A program made the translations under genes and the position numbers. Shown here piece by piece: positions 1 to 10,450 of a stretch of DNA of 64,000 nt. Source of the DNA: Diplodia intermedia (lineage: Eukaryota > Ascomycota > Dothideomycetes > Botryosphaeriales > Botryosphaeriaceae); contig JAKEKT010000011.1 of the NCBI GenBank assembly GCA_021495925.1, positions 513,422-577,421 on the forward strand, given 5' to 3'. The stretch's first letter is position 1. Every line of letters begins with the position of its first letter. The notes under the pieces were generated by a model that was not told where the DNA came from, did not search any database, and saw only the letters and a program-made list of their open reading frames with translations.

Positions 1-1
1 C

Positions 2-133
2 AAGCTGGCCCTGGGAGCCAAGCTCGACCGCGCCCTGGCCCGGCGCATGAGCGAACAGGACGCTGTTTTCAGACCACATGCGCGCGGCATCAGCGTCGAC
101 GAGAAGAGCGGCAGCGAGAAGGAGGACGCTTAA
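2..133 (+). CDS. C-terminal end of an unidentified protein (5' truncated by window)
   Basis: An open frame enters from the left edge and ends at TAA (131-133), giving 43 residues. It starts with K-L-A-L-G-A-K-L-D-R-A and ends in a charged, hydrophilic tail rich in Ser, Glu and Lys. The regular Leu/Ala/Arg spacing at the start suggests the end of a helix before a disordered tail. The frame is clean and the tail composition looks coding, but too little remains to name a family. It could also be the last exon of a multi-exon gene. The stop is followed by a long stretch with no coding signal. Confidence 0.5.
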   Translation, partial: KLALGAKLDRALARRMSEQDAVFRPHARGISVDEKSGSEKEDA

Positions 134-3100
134 TTCGCCCCTGACCAACGAGCTGCTATGGCTCATGCATACGGAGATACCACGACGATCGGACGTACGG
201 ACGCACGACATGATCGAATCGCTCATGGTTGCCGGGGCAAAGGATACATGGTGCCGCACCGGGGTTCACTGCCATAATTTTTGAGAACATCTGCGTGTGG
301 CGAACGCGCCTTCCAACTTCCTTACTGTTGTCAAGACTACACGGTCCCAAGGATGTTTCTTCTCTGTCAGGCGCTTGAACCCCCATTCATTATTGCTTTA
401 ACTTTCGATGCTGTCTCGCTTTTCTGCATTTTGGAGGCTTCCAGATACCACGCCATGTTTTTCTCTTATTTCGCTTTGCAGAAACTAGTCCGGGGTTGCA
501 GAACAAGGCGACGGCCGGCCTTTGGAAATCCAAGCATGTCTCTTCATATTATCCGTCTCATCCCCGTCGGTTATGCCACTCATGCACCCAAAGCCCCACA
601 CACGTGGGCTTTAGGGTTACTCGACCCCCTGCGGCGGATGTTTGCGGATACGAGCACGTGGTGGCGGCGTGAGGCAAAATCTTACATTCTCAGAAGGACT
701 CATCCGGCTGTATCCGATTTCCAGCTTTTGGGTCGTTTCCTTTGACGACGATGCTCGATAACTGCGCCAAAAAGGTTTGGATGATAGCGACGTATCTCAG
801 GTAATATCACGATCCAGGCCTGTTCGTAGACAGGAATAGAACAGAAGAATTCAGAAGTCACGTCAACAACTATTTCGACCTCAATCTGCATCGTATTCGC
901 ATTGCCCAAAGCAGATGGAGCATCACACCCGCAATGGCCGCCTCAAAGGAGCGACTCGAATCTTTACTGCCCAAGTCCCAAAACTTGGTGGTGCAGTACG
1001 ACTGTTTCTCTGTGTGGCAAGGAACCTGCGGGCCGAGGATGCTTGTGAGATCATTGGTGTACTACCCGACGCCGGCAACTGGGGCTAGTCATTGGACGCC
1101 AAGTATGTGCCGCATATTCCATACGGTCGAAAGGGGAGGGAAATTACGTAGTTCTGTCGTGCGCTGACCGGTCTGTAGATCAAGAAAAGGCATGATGCAA
1201 GGAACCTTCTTTGCCGAGTGCCAGTGGGGGCATGCAGCTTCTCGACGACAGTTCCATGTTGTCCGTGCATAGTATGCTGTGTCTCAACAAAAACCTTCGG
1301 CAGGAGGTACCCTGCTTACTACCAGTGAGGGACCATCGAGACCTGTCTGCAACGATAGACAACAGCGCTGAGCATGTGGACGCCCCTTTCCCCTATCGCA
1401 TCACCAAAACGGGTTGGCGCCACAACGATCGATGACTCTGTAACTATCAAACCAATCAAGAGTGGGCATCGGCACCGCTACCTACATCTACTCTCCTTCG
1501 TGCTGCGCCTCAAGACCCGGGGGGGATCTCGCATTTTTGATCGCCACCTCGATGTCGACGCATACCGCTGTTCCACGCTCCACACCTGGACATCCTTGTC
1601 AATAGTCCGAACCCTTCCAACCCTAAGCCGTCGCCCGGGTCAAATCTTTTCTTTTTCCTAAACCTGGTGGAGATGGTTGACCGTAGATAGGAGTCCTTGC
1701 GGAGAACTGATTTGACGCCTTCCAGTATAACGCTAGCTTTACTACCGCCGCCGCCGCCGCATTCCTTCCTGCTATCGCTAGCTACAGTGATACTACAGCC
1801 ACGACGCCTGGCTATACCGCTTTTTCTATTCCATCATAGTCCTGCCGCCATGACCTCTCTTCGAGCCCCGACCAGAATGTAGCTAGTGAGGTGGACGCTA
1901 CGCAGCGCAGTACACCTCTTTTCTTTTTTTTCCTCCATCTCTTCTCTGGCGCACCATGTGGCTTGTGAGGATCACGACCAAGAAGTCTACGGGATGCCAC
2001 CCTCCTCCTTTATCGCACGCACTCTTGGCGGTGGTCGGTGTGTCGTCGGGCTGCTGTCATGCGCACGCCATCGTTTGTTGGAGCCGACAAACCCAGCCAT
2101 TGGTCCGTTGCCGGTCGTCCGAATGGAAAAGGGGGGGAAATACGGAAAGACGCCGTGGGATCTAGAGGATTTGGTTGCCGTGTGGTCGCTGGGGTTGTTG
2201 GTCTCGGTGTTGTTTGATTGGAGCGTTTTGGTGTGTCTGACAAGGACGCTTGCGTTGGGATTGTGCTGGCAAGCCGGCAATCGAGTACAGCGAACTTGAA
2301 GAGACATTTTGCTCTTCCGTATGGGTGCTTGTGGACTGATCAATTGCTGACATCCCCTCTGAGGTAGTTCTTCGTTCCGCAGACGATTTGGGACATGGCT
2401 TTCAATGGATAACCGCACCACACTCAGCGTGTAGAGGACGGCATCATGGAAGAGAGTTGGAAAATTGAAGTTGTCCGGTGATGCGGGTGTCTCTGTTCGG
2501 ATAGTCAGCTTGGCGGTGCAGTCCACATATGCAACATGGTGGGTACCACGCTAATCTTCAGGCCATGCCATGCAGATGCCATGTGCCACTACGGCCCGAG
2601 TCATGTTGCGTTTTAGTATGATGTACAGGGGACCAACAACCACTCGGCTTGAGTCCAGCACGGTGGGCTGGAAAAAGCAAAAACACGACCAGCAATTCAA
2701 TCCCCACGTCGGCGCTACCAATGCAGGCAGATTGCTGGGATGCAATTCTGTTGGGGCCAAACATGGACGCATGCGGCGATGGATGCTGGGGTTGACCGGT
2801 CTGCGGACTGCAGACTGCAGTTCTCAGAACACAGAGTCCAGCCTTTGGTTGCAGCAGCTGACCGCTTCGATAGCAGAGCGAGTCTAGAAGCTGGTCTGCG
2901 ACGGGTGCCAAGCGGAGTAGGGCTGTTCGGTGGCGGGCTGGCCTCACACGGGCCCAACCGCGTACCAGAGCGTGGTAGCCTATCCCTCTCGGCGGCCCCG
3001 GTCGTGCCGTGCGGCAGTTGCCCGTAGACCTGCGAAGTCTTGCATGTAGGCTGCTGCTATTTTGAGCTCTGGTAAGCTACTCGGGCAAAAGTCAACTCTA

Positions 3101-4105
3101 AACAAGTGCCCAATATACACGAATCACAGCGCGGCATAGGGTGCCAATTGATACTCCCCCATCTCACCTTCTGGCTATCAATCGCAAGCCAACGTAGCAC
3201 TGCTCCTTCCAAGTGTGGCGAGCGCTGCTGCCGGTTACGTCAGTATCCGCTTCGCTAGCGCGACGGGTTAAGCGGAGGTAATGCTGACCGCACACCCTCA
3301 ACCCTCAACCCTCAACCCCGACGACTCCTGCCCTCTCTCTGCTTTGTATGTCGCTGCTACCGCCTGAGATCAGCTATAGCTGTTGCTTCCGAGAACGCAA
3401 AGCCAACTGCCCACGGACACAGGCCAGCCCTACTGTCGACTGCATGCCACTCGCACTTTCCGGGAAGCATTGCTCGCGCTTCAACATTCTTTTTCCCCAT
3501 GGAGAAATATTGCTCCAACGGCGAGCGAGCGGCCCGGCAACGGCGCGTGGCTGCCTACGTACGCCTGTTGCGAATCCAGTGCCACCGCCTGCTCTCCGAC
3601 GCTGCTTGGTAATTGCAGGCCAGCCTTGATCGCCAGCTAACACGTCGTCGACTTCGGCCAGGGTGGCCAGTAGTTTTGGCTCGGAACCTCGAGGCTTGGC
3701 GCTTGGCCGGTTGACGGAGGTATTGCCAATTATACCACTGTAAGCTTATACAGAAGCCCGTTTCTGGACGAGAGCTCCGTCTCTGAACTCAATGTAGCAA
3801 ATCCTCAGCTTGGTTCCCCTCTCCCGCTATTCGTCTTTCGTTCGTTGTTGCCGTCGTGTTCTGCAGCACATGACTCGTTTTCCACTCCTTTGATCCCTTA
3901 TATTTGGTATGACTCGCCAAGCGCGACAGTTGAGCCTCTACGCCTGCCGCTGCCCCTCGTATTGTGAAACCACAGGTTCCCAGCAATATTTAGCCATGAC
4001 AGAAATATGGGGCGCATCTGGGGCGCAGGATATCTACGGCGCCTCAGCAGACGACCGTTTGCACACTCACTTCACGCAGGGCGCAGAAGCTCTCCATGCC
4101 TTCCC
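134..4105. other. Intergenic, about 4 kb, no gene recognised
   Basis: Only short overlapping frames occur here, and none shows domain-like sequence, a plausible start context or matching splice sites. The right part should hold the promoter of the membrane-protein gene starting at 4106. A short CCCTCAA tandem run lies near 3294-3318. Small non-coding RNAs cannot be excluded by eye. Confidence 0.5.
3294..3318. repeat. Short tandem repeat, CCCTCAA unit
   Basis: Three consecutive CCCTCAA units plus a partial fourth lie in the gene-free stretch. The unit is not the fungal telomere repeat (CCCTAA), and the run is too short to be a satellite. No function is inferred. Confidence 0.6.
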
Positions 4106-6167
4106 ATGGAACGACTCAGCAGCTCATACCGACCGACGAGCCGAAGCGAAGATGGCCTGAAGCTACCGCGCTTCGAGGCCGTTGACTTGAACGACTGCAA
4201 ACACACGCCTACCGACGACTCTCCAAACGCTGACCACGGCGTCCTCTTTGTTCCACTGGCTACTCGCCCGACCCTCCGACTGGACAATTTTACGCCCTTG
4301 GAAGCAGATGAAGAGAACCCGTTACGCGCTCGCCGCTACAGCCGCAAACTCGAAGAAAGCAGCAGGTTCGGACTATGGACGCTCATTCTTCTGTTGCTGG
4401 CCCTCGTCATGGTCATCCTCACCGCCCTCTATTCGACCGGCTCTGCGAAGTCCTTGATGCGAGGGAAAATCTTTGCCACTTCATCAAGCAACGCTATTCT
4501 GGTCCTTCGCATTCTCACCGAACTCTGCGCCGTCATCCTCAGCGCTCTTGTCATTGTCGTGGTCGAGGACTTGCAATGGGCGTTGGCGTCAAGACCGGAA
4601 GGCGTCGGTCTGTTGCACTTTATTGGTCTTGACTCCGGAACCGGGGTGTGGGGATTGTGTCGATTGCTGGCAACAGCAGATTGGAAGCAGAAATACTCGA
4701 GTGCTTTTCGGTAAGCGCTGCGCTCGACGACCGCCTACGTCATTAACTAATCTCTCCCGCTCCACAGCCTTCTGGTCATCCTTTCGATCCCCCTTCCGGG
4801 TATCATTTTGATGGGTGAGGACTTGTTGTCTTGTGTGTGTTCTGACTTACACTGACACCTGACTATACAGGTGATATCAACATCGAGCTGGTCTTTTTCC
4901 CGGAGAAAACGTATGCAGTGGCTGCCGGACTTGCGGACTTCAACGCCTCGTACATATCACAGTTAACGGCCGTATCGACCACAGCACTCTTAGTGCAGAT
5001 GGGCAACCCTCTCTGGTCAGATCGAGATGCAGTCTCAGTCGAACCTCTTGGTCCAGGAGAAGGGCACTGCACCGTTTCTAACACTTCTTCGGCATGGGTA
5101 GCTTGCGATGAGTCTTATTTCATGTCGGGCGGATTCAACTCAATATCTCCGCAGTCGGACGATCTGTCAAGCTACCCGGAGGCAAAGGCTTATGTGGTTC
5201 CCAACGTGAAGGGATACCATGTGGAGTATGGCCAAGTGCACGACATCCAAACTCTCCATGATGAGGGCAACTGCCATCTGATTGGAAGTGCCGGCGCTGC
5301 CGCGTACTGGTGCTCCGCCATCGGCTCGGATCAAGAACTGCTCTTTGGTACGAATGGACCAGACTGCCTTGTTCCGACTATCTTTCGTTTCTAACATGAC
5401 GTGCAGGATCGGCCTACTGCCCCATATCTCTACAAATGAACAGCAGCTGCCTAAACACAACGTCCTGGACCTCGGAGCTGGATCTCGCAACTTCCATGTT
5501 CGTATACCGACGCTTCGCCACGGTGAACTATTCGCGGACCAATTTCTCAATCGTATCGGTCACCGACCTCTCGACGGCAGAGGTCTACCCCATATCGCTC
5601 GAAGACTACATGCTCGCCCTCTCCTCGGTCGTGCCGGGCTTCAACGCCAGCGTCGACATCAAGGGCGACAACTCGCAGCTGGCCACGTACGCCGTGACGG
5701 CGCTGCCAATCAGCGACAGCCAGGTCGCCAAGAAGATCTCACTCAAGGCCGTTCGCAAGGCCATGTCGGTCCCGCTCGACTACTTCCAGGCCAACTACTT
5801 CTCGTCCGGGCCCAACATCTGGGAGCTCGACGAGCCGCGCGAAGGCCTGGCAGACGACATGTACACCGAACTCAGCATCGCCATCCTGTCGCACCAGGTC
5901 GTCGCGGGAAAAGTGTCCAGATGGCTGTTTATCGCCAGCGCCGGCGTGTTGCTGCTCATCTCCGCCGCCGGCATCGCCGCGACGGTGCGTGTCTGCGAAC
6001 GAAGACCCGAGCGCTGCGGGTACCCGTCGTTGGATTTCGCGGCTGTGTGCGCCAGGGGGTCGTCGGATGGGAATGGCTTGCACAGGTCGTTGACGAGGCT
6101 TGGGGAGCGGCCGAACAAGTATGAGGTCGCGAGTAGGATTCAGGGAGAGCGGATTGTTCTGAGATAG
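4106..6167 (+). CDS. Multi-pass membrane protein of unknown function, 4 exons, about 629 aa
   Basis: Exons 4106-4710, 4768-4814, 4871-5347 and 5407-6167 join in frame across GT...AG introns (57, 56 and 59 nt), the first with a TAACTAA-type branch site. The start is the in-frame ATG that gives M-E-R-L-S-S-S-Y; another ATG lies 33 codons upstream at 4007. The protein has a polar N-terminus, then hydrophobic helices at about residues 90-112 and 130-155, and a third across the exon 1/2/3 junctions ending at G-D-I-N. A long extracytoplasmic-looking domain follows, with many N-x-S/T sites and several cysteines. A last membrane helix near residues 545-570 is followed by a basic tail. This topology occurs in large families of uncharacterised ascomycete membrane proteins. 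I cannot name its function. Confidence 0.8.
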
Positions 6168-6176
6168 TAGGAGTGC

Positions 6177-6213
6177 CGGCGCTGGCACCGGCGCTGGCAC
6201 CGGCGCTGGCGGC
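6177..6213. repeat. 12-bp GC-rich tandem repeat just after the stop codon
   Basis: The unit GCTGGCACCGGC is repeated from 6181, with partial units on both sides, starting ten bases after the TAG of the membrane-protein gene. Each unit contains a GCCGGC/GGCGC palindromic core. It lies in the presumed 3' UTR. Confidence 0.6.
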
Positions 6214-6954
6214 AGCAACTCTTGATGTGGGCTTGCGGTTGCGTAAAGGAAGAGGATCAATCGCGGTCCTTTTCTGTCCCGTTGTTGGCTTCGTGCCTCT
6301 TTTTTTCCACGTTGAAACGAATGTCTTGATTCTTCTGAGGCTTTTTTATCTTTCTACTTTTTCGCACGATACCCACCATAGAAGAGCGGATGCAAACATT
6401 GAGAGTGAGCAGAGAAATAGAATGACTATCCAGGGACATAATAGGAAGCTTCTCCATTGATCGTTATGCTCGGCCTTCCCTTGTTTGGTGCTCAAGGTTC
6501 CTGACGCTCTTCCTCCCGCCTTCCGAGATAACTGGTTGCAGAACACAGAACACGTCGTCGTCTCAACCCGTCTCAATTATGTGCGGCATTTGTTGGTACA
6601 TAAGGCAGCGAGCCGCGAGATGTATACAATCTTGTTAGTAAACATTCAGACCTCGCACCATATCTAAGCCACAGTGGTTGCACAAGGAATTGATTGGCAG
6701 CCCAACCGGCGATTGGTGCCTACTGCCCAGACGCATGACAAAGTCGTTGCGGTTTCTACCCATGGATCAGCGAATGCCTGTTTGTGAAGCTTCACGGACA
6801 TACAATTCCTTGAACAGTGAGTCACTGCCGCTGTGTAAGGAAAACAACGTGTCTGTAATTGGTTTTAGGACAATCGTCGGGAAAACGGAGGCAGAGCGGG
6901 ATACATTAAATCCCAAGGAAGCAGGAGGCTCGGACAAGTGACTGCAGTGGGTCA
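6214..6954. other. Intergenic, no gene recognised
   Basis: The region is AT-richer than the flanking gene and has only short frames. It probably contains the 3' end of the membrane-protein transcript. No upstream exon of the following permease relic could be found here, although that is where one would be expected. Confidence 0.45.
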
Positions 6955-7535
6955 GCCTTTTACCGTCGGTAGTATCTGCGTTTTGTACATGCTGGTCAAC
7001 GTCGCATATGTAAGTACCTACCGACCCCATAGCAGATCTGTCCGAGCCTGACTGTCCCAGTTCGTCGTCATCCCAGTGAACGAAACTGTTCTGCAAAACT
7101 GCGAAAACGACAACTGGAGCGTGGGTCGGAAGTTCTTCAAACACACCCTTGGCTCGGAAAGAACGTATTCGGCGTTTTTGACCGTCTCAAGCTTCGGTAA
7201 CGTTATTGTAACGACGTTCACGGCCGGCAGAGGTGAGTGGTGCAAAGTAAGTGCTCATTATCACTACTTACTATCAACGGTCAAGCAGGAAATTGCCAAA
7301 AGCGGCATCCTGCCATGGGCTAAGCTTATCGCAGAGGATAAAGACGCCGGCCATGGTTCTCGCCTTGCATTTATTCTTCACTGTCATCATCTTGCTCACG
7401 ACCTTGGGCATCGGTGAAGCGCAGGAGGAGTACATCACCCTTCTCAGCATCTATAGCTATGCCATCGACGCTTTCTTCGCCGCCTGCCTCTGCCGAGTTC
7501 TCTCTCCTTGGTCAAAGGCGAATGGACTGCTTGTG
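6955..7535 (+). pseudogene. Relic of a MUP1-type methionine/amino-acid permease
   Basis: Pieces align by eye with the middle of high-affinity methionine permeases (LAT/APC superfamily). A membrane segment ends ...I-C-V-L-Y-M-L-V-N-V-A-Y at 7009, then comes an intron 7010-7060, then 7061-7232 with F-V-V-I-P and the signature S-S-F-G-N-V-I-V...T-A-G-R. After a second donor (GTGAGT, 7233) the conserved V-K-Q-E-I-A-K-S-G-I-L-P-W follows. The base pair where the acceptor AG should be reads GG, so this splice looks destroyed. The next helix, starting M-V-L-A-L-H-L-F-F, lies in a different frame (shift near 7345-7355). The N-terminal half and the last helices of a normal protein of about 550 residues are missing. 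Family identity is fairly clear; loss of function is inferred from truncation at both ends, the frameshift and the lost acceptor. Confidence 0.7.
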
Positions 7536-7702
7536 TTAGTCACAGCAGATGTTCCATACGCCAAATTATCACAATAACACAAGAAAAGTCGTGGTTTTCA
7601 TAGCCTCGGGCAACAACTTCCACCTTCGGACGACGGATCATGGGGCCGATGCCTTCCCATATTTACTTTCTATTATATACGTTTCCAGCAACAAGCTCTG
7701 TC

Positions 7703-7745
7703 ACGTACGACCATAGGTCGCAGAACACAGGGTTTCCCGTCCGCT
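7703..7745 (+). pseudogene. 5' fragment of a 5S rRNA gene
   Basis: The first 43 nt of 5S rRNA, from ACGTACGACC to CCCGTCCGCT, match the intact copy 155 bp downstream with two differences, then stop abruptly. A TATATA motif at 7674-7679 sits at about -29 to -24, the distance used by dispersed fungal 5S genes, so promoter and start are kept. The internal Pol III control region is absent. Confidence 0.8.
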
Positions 7746-7857
7746 TGAATTTCCTCACTTACCGTTGAAGTGGGAGCGCCTGTTAGCATGGCAGTTGACA
7801 GCCAGTCCGCAGCTCATTGACTTGCAGTTATAGTCTTTGCCGCCCGCAATCTCTTCC

Positions 7858-7977
7858 ACGTACGACCATAGGTCGCAGAATACAGGGCTTCCCGTCCGCT
7901 CAGCCGTACTTAAGCTGCGAACCGGCCGATTAGTACTCAAGTGGGTGACCATTGGGGAATCCCGGCTGTTGTACGTT
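7858..7977 (+). rRNA. 5S ribosomal RNA, dispersed-type gene
   Basis: The 120 nt match the ascomycete 5S consensus. The 5' ACGTACGACCATAGG pairs with the 3' TGTTGTACGT, and the conserved CCCGTCCGCT, CAGCCGTACTTAAGC and GGGTGACCA blocks are in order. T-runs at 7976-7979 and 7983-7987 fit Pol III termination. A TTATAG element at 7828-7833 lies about 27 bp upstream, the position of the TATA element in Neurospora-type 5S genes. Dispersed 5S genes unlinked to rDNA are normal in Pezizomycotina. The gene is probably functional. Confidence 0.95.
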
Positions 7978-8049
7978 TTGCATTTTTGCGTGTGGGGGCA
8001 CCGGCCTCTTTTTGCCCTGTGCCACGACCACACCTGTTTGTCAATAGAA

Positions 8050-8667
8050 TCATGGGTACGTGGGGTGAACTGTCGGATTGGTGTACACTGTACAGTATGC
8101 GAAGAAGCAAAGAGAATTCTGGCGAGTCAGAGAGAGGTTTAGTTGACGCTCGGATTCGAGTCTCGTCGCCCAGTTGAGCAGGACGTCCAAATGGGCTGGC
8201 TGCAAGTGGATCCTCAGGAACCGCAACACGCGTCTTGAGACATACCAGCCTCCGTCGGTGGGGTCGTCGCGATACCAGAATTTGAACGGCAATACTGGTT
8301 GGTCTTCATAGGCCAGTCTCAAATCATCTTTGATGGCAGCCCACGGTTGCGTAAGCTCGGTGGGTGTCGGTATGCAAGGATCAAGTTGGATCACCGAGCC
8401 CTGAGAGATTGACTGCAGCCGCCTGAGAGCGTTTGATATCCCGTCTTCTTCTGAGTTGACGAGCTGCTCCGGCTGCGTTCCGGGATCTTCATGGAGGATG
8501 CGAGCCATGCCGTGGACCAGGGCTATCCCAGGACGAAAGAGATCCAGGCAGAATAGTTGCAGGTCTGGAAGGGGAATTGCCCTCACAAGGTTTCCTCTGA
8601 CGGAACGATAGGTAGGATTCTGACGTTGTTTCTGACTCGAAGACGGTTCGTTGCTCACCACCGTCAA
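8050..8667 (-). CDS. Hypothetical protein, 5' end unclear (no ATG; possible relic)
   Basis: A minus-strand frame of about 205 codons ends at 8050 and stays open up to a TAA at 8698-8700, with no in-frame ATG near its beginning. The first internal Met lies about 50 residues in. The sequence looks like real protein: L-P-D-L-Q-L-F-C-L-D-L-F-R-P-G, then P-W-A-A-I-K-D-D-L-R-L-A-Y-E-D-Q-P-V-L-P-F-K-F-W-Y and W-Y-V-S-R-R-V-L-R-F-L. I do not recognise a family. No convincing acceptor or upstream exon was found, so this is either an exon whose partner I missed or a 5'-truncated relic. Its 3' end converges on the 5S gene, 72 bp away. Confidence 0.4.
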   Translation of the reverse strand: MTVVSNEPSSSQKQRQNPTYRSVRGNLVRAIPLPDLQLFCLDLFRPGIALVHGMARILHEDPGTQPEQLVNSEEDGISNALRRLQSISQGSVIQLDPCIPTPTELTQPWAAIKDDLRLAYEDQPVLPFKFWYRDDPTDGGWYVSRRVLRFLRIHLQPAHLDVLLNWATRLESERQLNLSLTRQNSLCFFAYCTVYTNPTVHPTYP

Positions 8668-8700
8668 CTCAGAGGAGTCGCGTACATGAGGCGGCCCTTA

Positions 8701-9480
8701 ACGATCTGGAGCTCCCGACCAGAGGGCTGAGAGAGCTCGTCGAAGCCTTGATCGTAAGGGGAAGAACAGGGTTATGTGTTCTTGTTTGTACCCTCCATGG
8801 CATGTGAAATGTGCTTGGGAGTCAGTCGGATAGAGACACCATTGCGAGAGGACCTCTTCTTGGAAAGTTCAGCCTCGGAGACTGTATACGGAGTGGGATC
8901 TGATGGGTTAAAGATCGGGAGCTCGCGCTACTGCTTGCATCCCAAGGCCTAAGTCAATGACAGGGCAGATGTTGTCTCTGGAGTTTGCTCTCACGCCTGG
9001 CAGTCTGACATCTCCATGCTCTGGAGAAAGACAAGGCTGCTTGGAGATGCCCGAGTCTTCACGAGCTGGGCAAGGACAAAAGCGCAAAGCGCACGATCCC
9101 CACGCTCGCTGAAATTTTGCAGATAACCAAGATGGACGATGTGAGTTCCGTCGAGATGTTGGAGAAGGCATTTCTCGCAGCGCGGTCGAGTCGTCATATC
9201 GGGTACCGCTGGTTTGATAACGAAGCTCAGCCCCGCTCGGGCCTGGGGATGTGTAAGTAGCCAACAACGGACGAAGAGGGCCCTGACAGGAAGGTTGCCC
9301 GCTAGTTTAACAGCCGGTGCGTTGAGTATGAACTGCTTCGAGTGTAATCCCTGTTGTTGCTCATGTGCTCCTATGCCACCAAGTACTACCTGCCGCTGAT
9401 CGTGATGAACGCGCTGGAGGCCATCGCGACAGGCGGGGCGAAACCGGCGATTGTTCAGTGCCTGGCGACTCGAATAACTA
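8701..9480. other. Unassigned stretch with scraps of coding-like sequence
   Basis: No complete gene is visible. On the plus strand about 9354-9479 reads as S-Y-A-T-K-Y-Y-L-P-L-I-V-M-N-A-L-E-A-I-A, a protein-like piece that runs directly into the MITE at 9481. A minus-strand piece at 8991-9197 is open but not recognisable. These may be decayed exons. Confidence 0.35.
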
Positions 9481-9707
9481 CAGCCCCCTCTCGCAGCCGA
9501 TGGCTAGCGCGAAGAATAGCAGAACATGGCGTAACTATGCCTTAGTTCGTTCTTAGAGAAAAAAAAACAATACGTAGGTAGTTGAAGCCATCGTCCGAAC
9601 GTGTATGTAGAATTTTTAATTCGACATTCTCGTCCGGACGATGGCTTTAACTACCCATGACATGAGCAAACAGATCCACGCTAGCCATCGGCTGCGCGAA
9701 GGAGCTG
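9481..9707 (+). mobile_element. MITE copy A (Tc1/mariner-pogo-like ends), 227 bp
   Basis: The element is bounded by 29-bp terminal inverted repeats (9481-9509 and 9679-9707) that differ at 3 positions and share the inner GCAGCCGATGGCTAGCG. The ends are CAG...CTG and are flanked by TA on both sides (9479-9480, 9708-9709), the target duplication of Tc1/mariner and Fot1/pogo transposons. Inside, 9578-9601 and 9631-9654 form a second 24-bp inverted repeat with 2 mismatches, so the single strand can form a hairpin within a hairpin. There is no transposase frame, hence a non-autonomous element. A homologous copy lies in the opposite orientation at 51294-51529. Confidence 0.88.
9578..9654. repeat. 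Inner inverted repeat of MITE copy A
   Basis: The two 24-nt arms (9578-9601 and 9631-9654) share the core AAGCCATCGTCCG and surround a 29-nt AT-rich loop. The same inner palindrome occurs in copy B, so it belongs to the element family rather than to this site. Confidence 0.85.
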
Positions 9708-10450
9708 TACGCATGTCAGCGACAGGAGAAACAAGTTGTCCCATGCACCCCTGCAGACATTGCGCTGTTGCCTCGCGACACGGCCAGCCAAATGAAGCCC
9801 TGTGGATCTTGAAAAAAGGGGACATTCTTGTAAGCTTCGGGTCTTGCTCATCTTCTTTGTAGTTGGACACCGAAGATCGCATGTTTCATCACAATGTTCA
9901 TTCGAAGATTCTGGTAATATGTTTGATTGATTAACATCCATCTATAAAGGGTAAAGGGCTACTAAAGTAGTCGGGAACCTGAACGGAAGCAGAACGTTAG
10001 CTGACCATTATCCTTGCGAATATCGAGCAAATTGTGTAATGAATGGAACTGTCAGAAAAGGATTTGGTACGAATAGCTGATTATCCGCAATATGTTTCGG
10101 AAGGGGAATCGCTAAATCATCATATGAAGTATGGTGTAACAAGGAAAAAGTGAACGTACCTTTGAATGTTCGAATCGCCTATGTGCAACAAGTATCGACA
10201 AGGACACAAGGGATGAAGTGAAATCTCATGGCTTTTTTTATCATCACTACGGACCACTACGCAAAGGAAGTGGGTTTAGAGTTACAAAAGTCGTAACCGA
10301 ACCTTTGATCTGTCCCACCACAAACTCCGCCAGCACTACTGTATGCTTGATGCCCAATGCCGTCAGCGGTATAAAAACTAAAGAAAAATGAGAACCCGTA
10401 ACGCATGAAAGAAGAAGACGCTAACTAGAAGCTGGGTATGGAATCATCAT
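9708..10450. other. Intergenic, 3' side of Hsp90 gene
   Basis: This AT-richer sequence is only weakly coding-like. Its right part should hold the Hsp90 3' UTR, since that gene runs leftwards and stops at 10451. Nothing else was recognised. Confidence 0.5.

Noticed and set aside
601..640. TTAGGGTTA, telomere-like string
   Set aside because: Only one and a half units occur, with no tandem array; chance occurrence.
281..745. 154-codon plus-strand frame with hydrophobic patches
   Set aside because: Residue order looks random, there is no family likeness, and there is no neighbouring exon or good start context.
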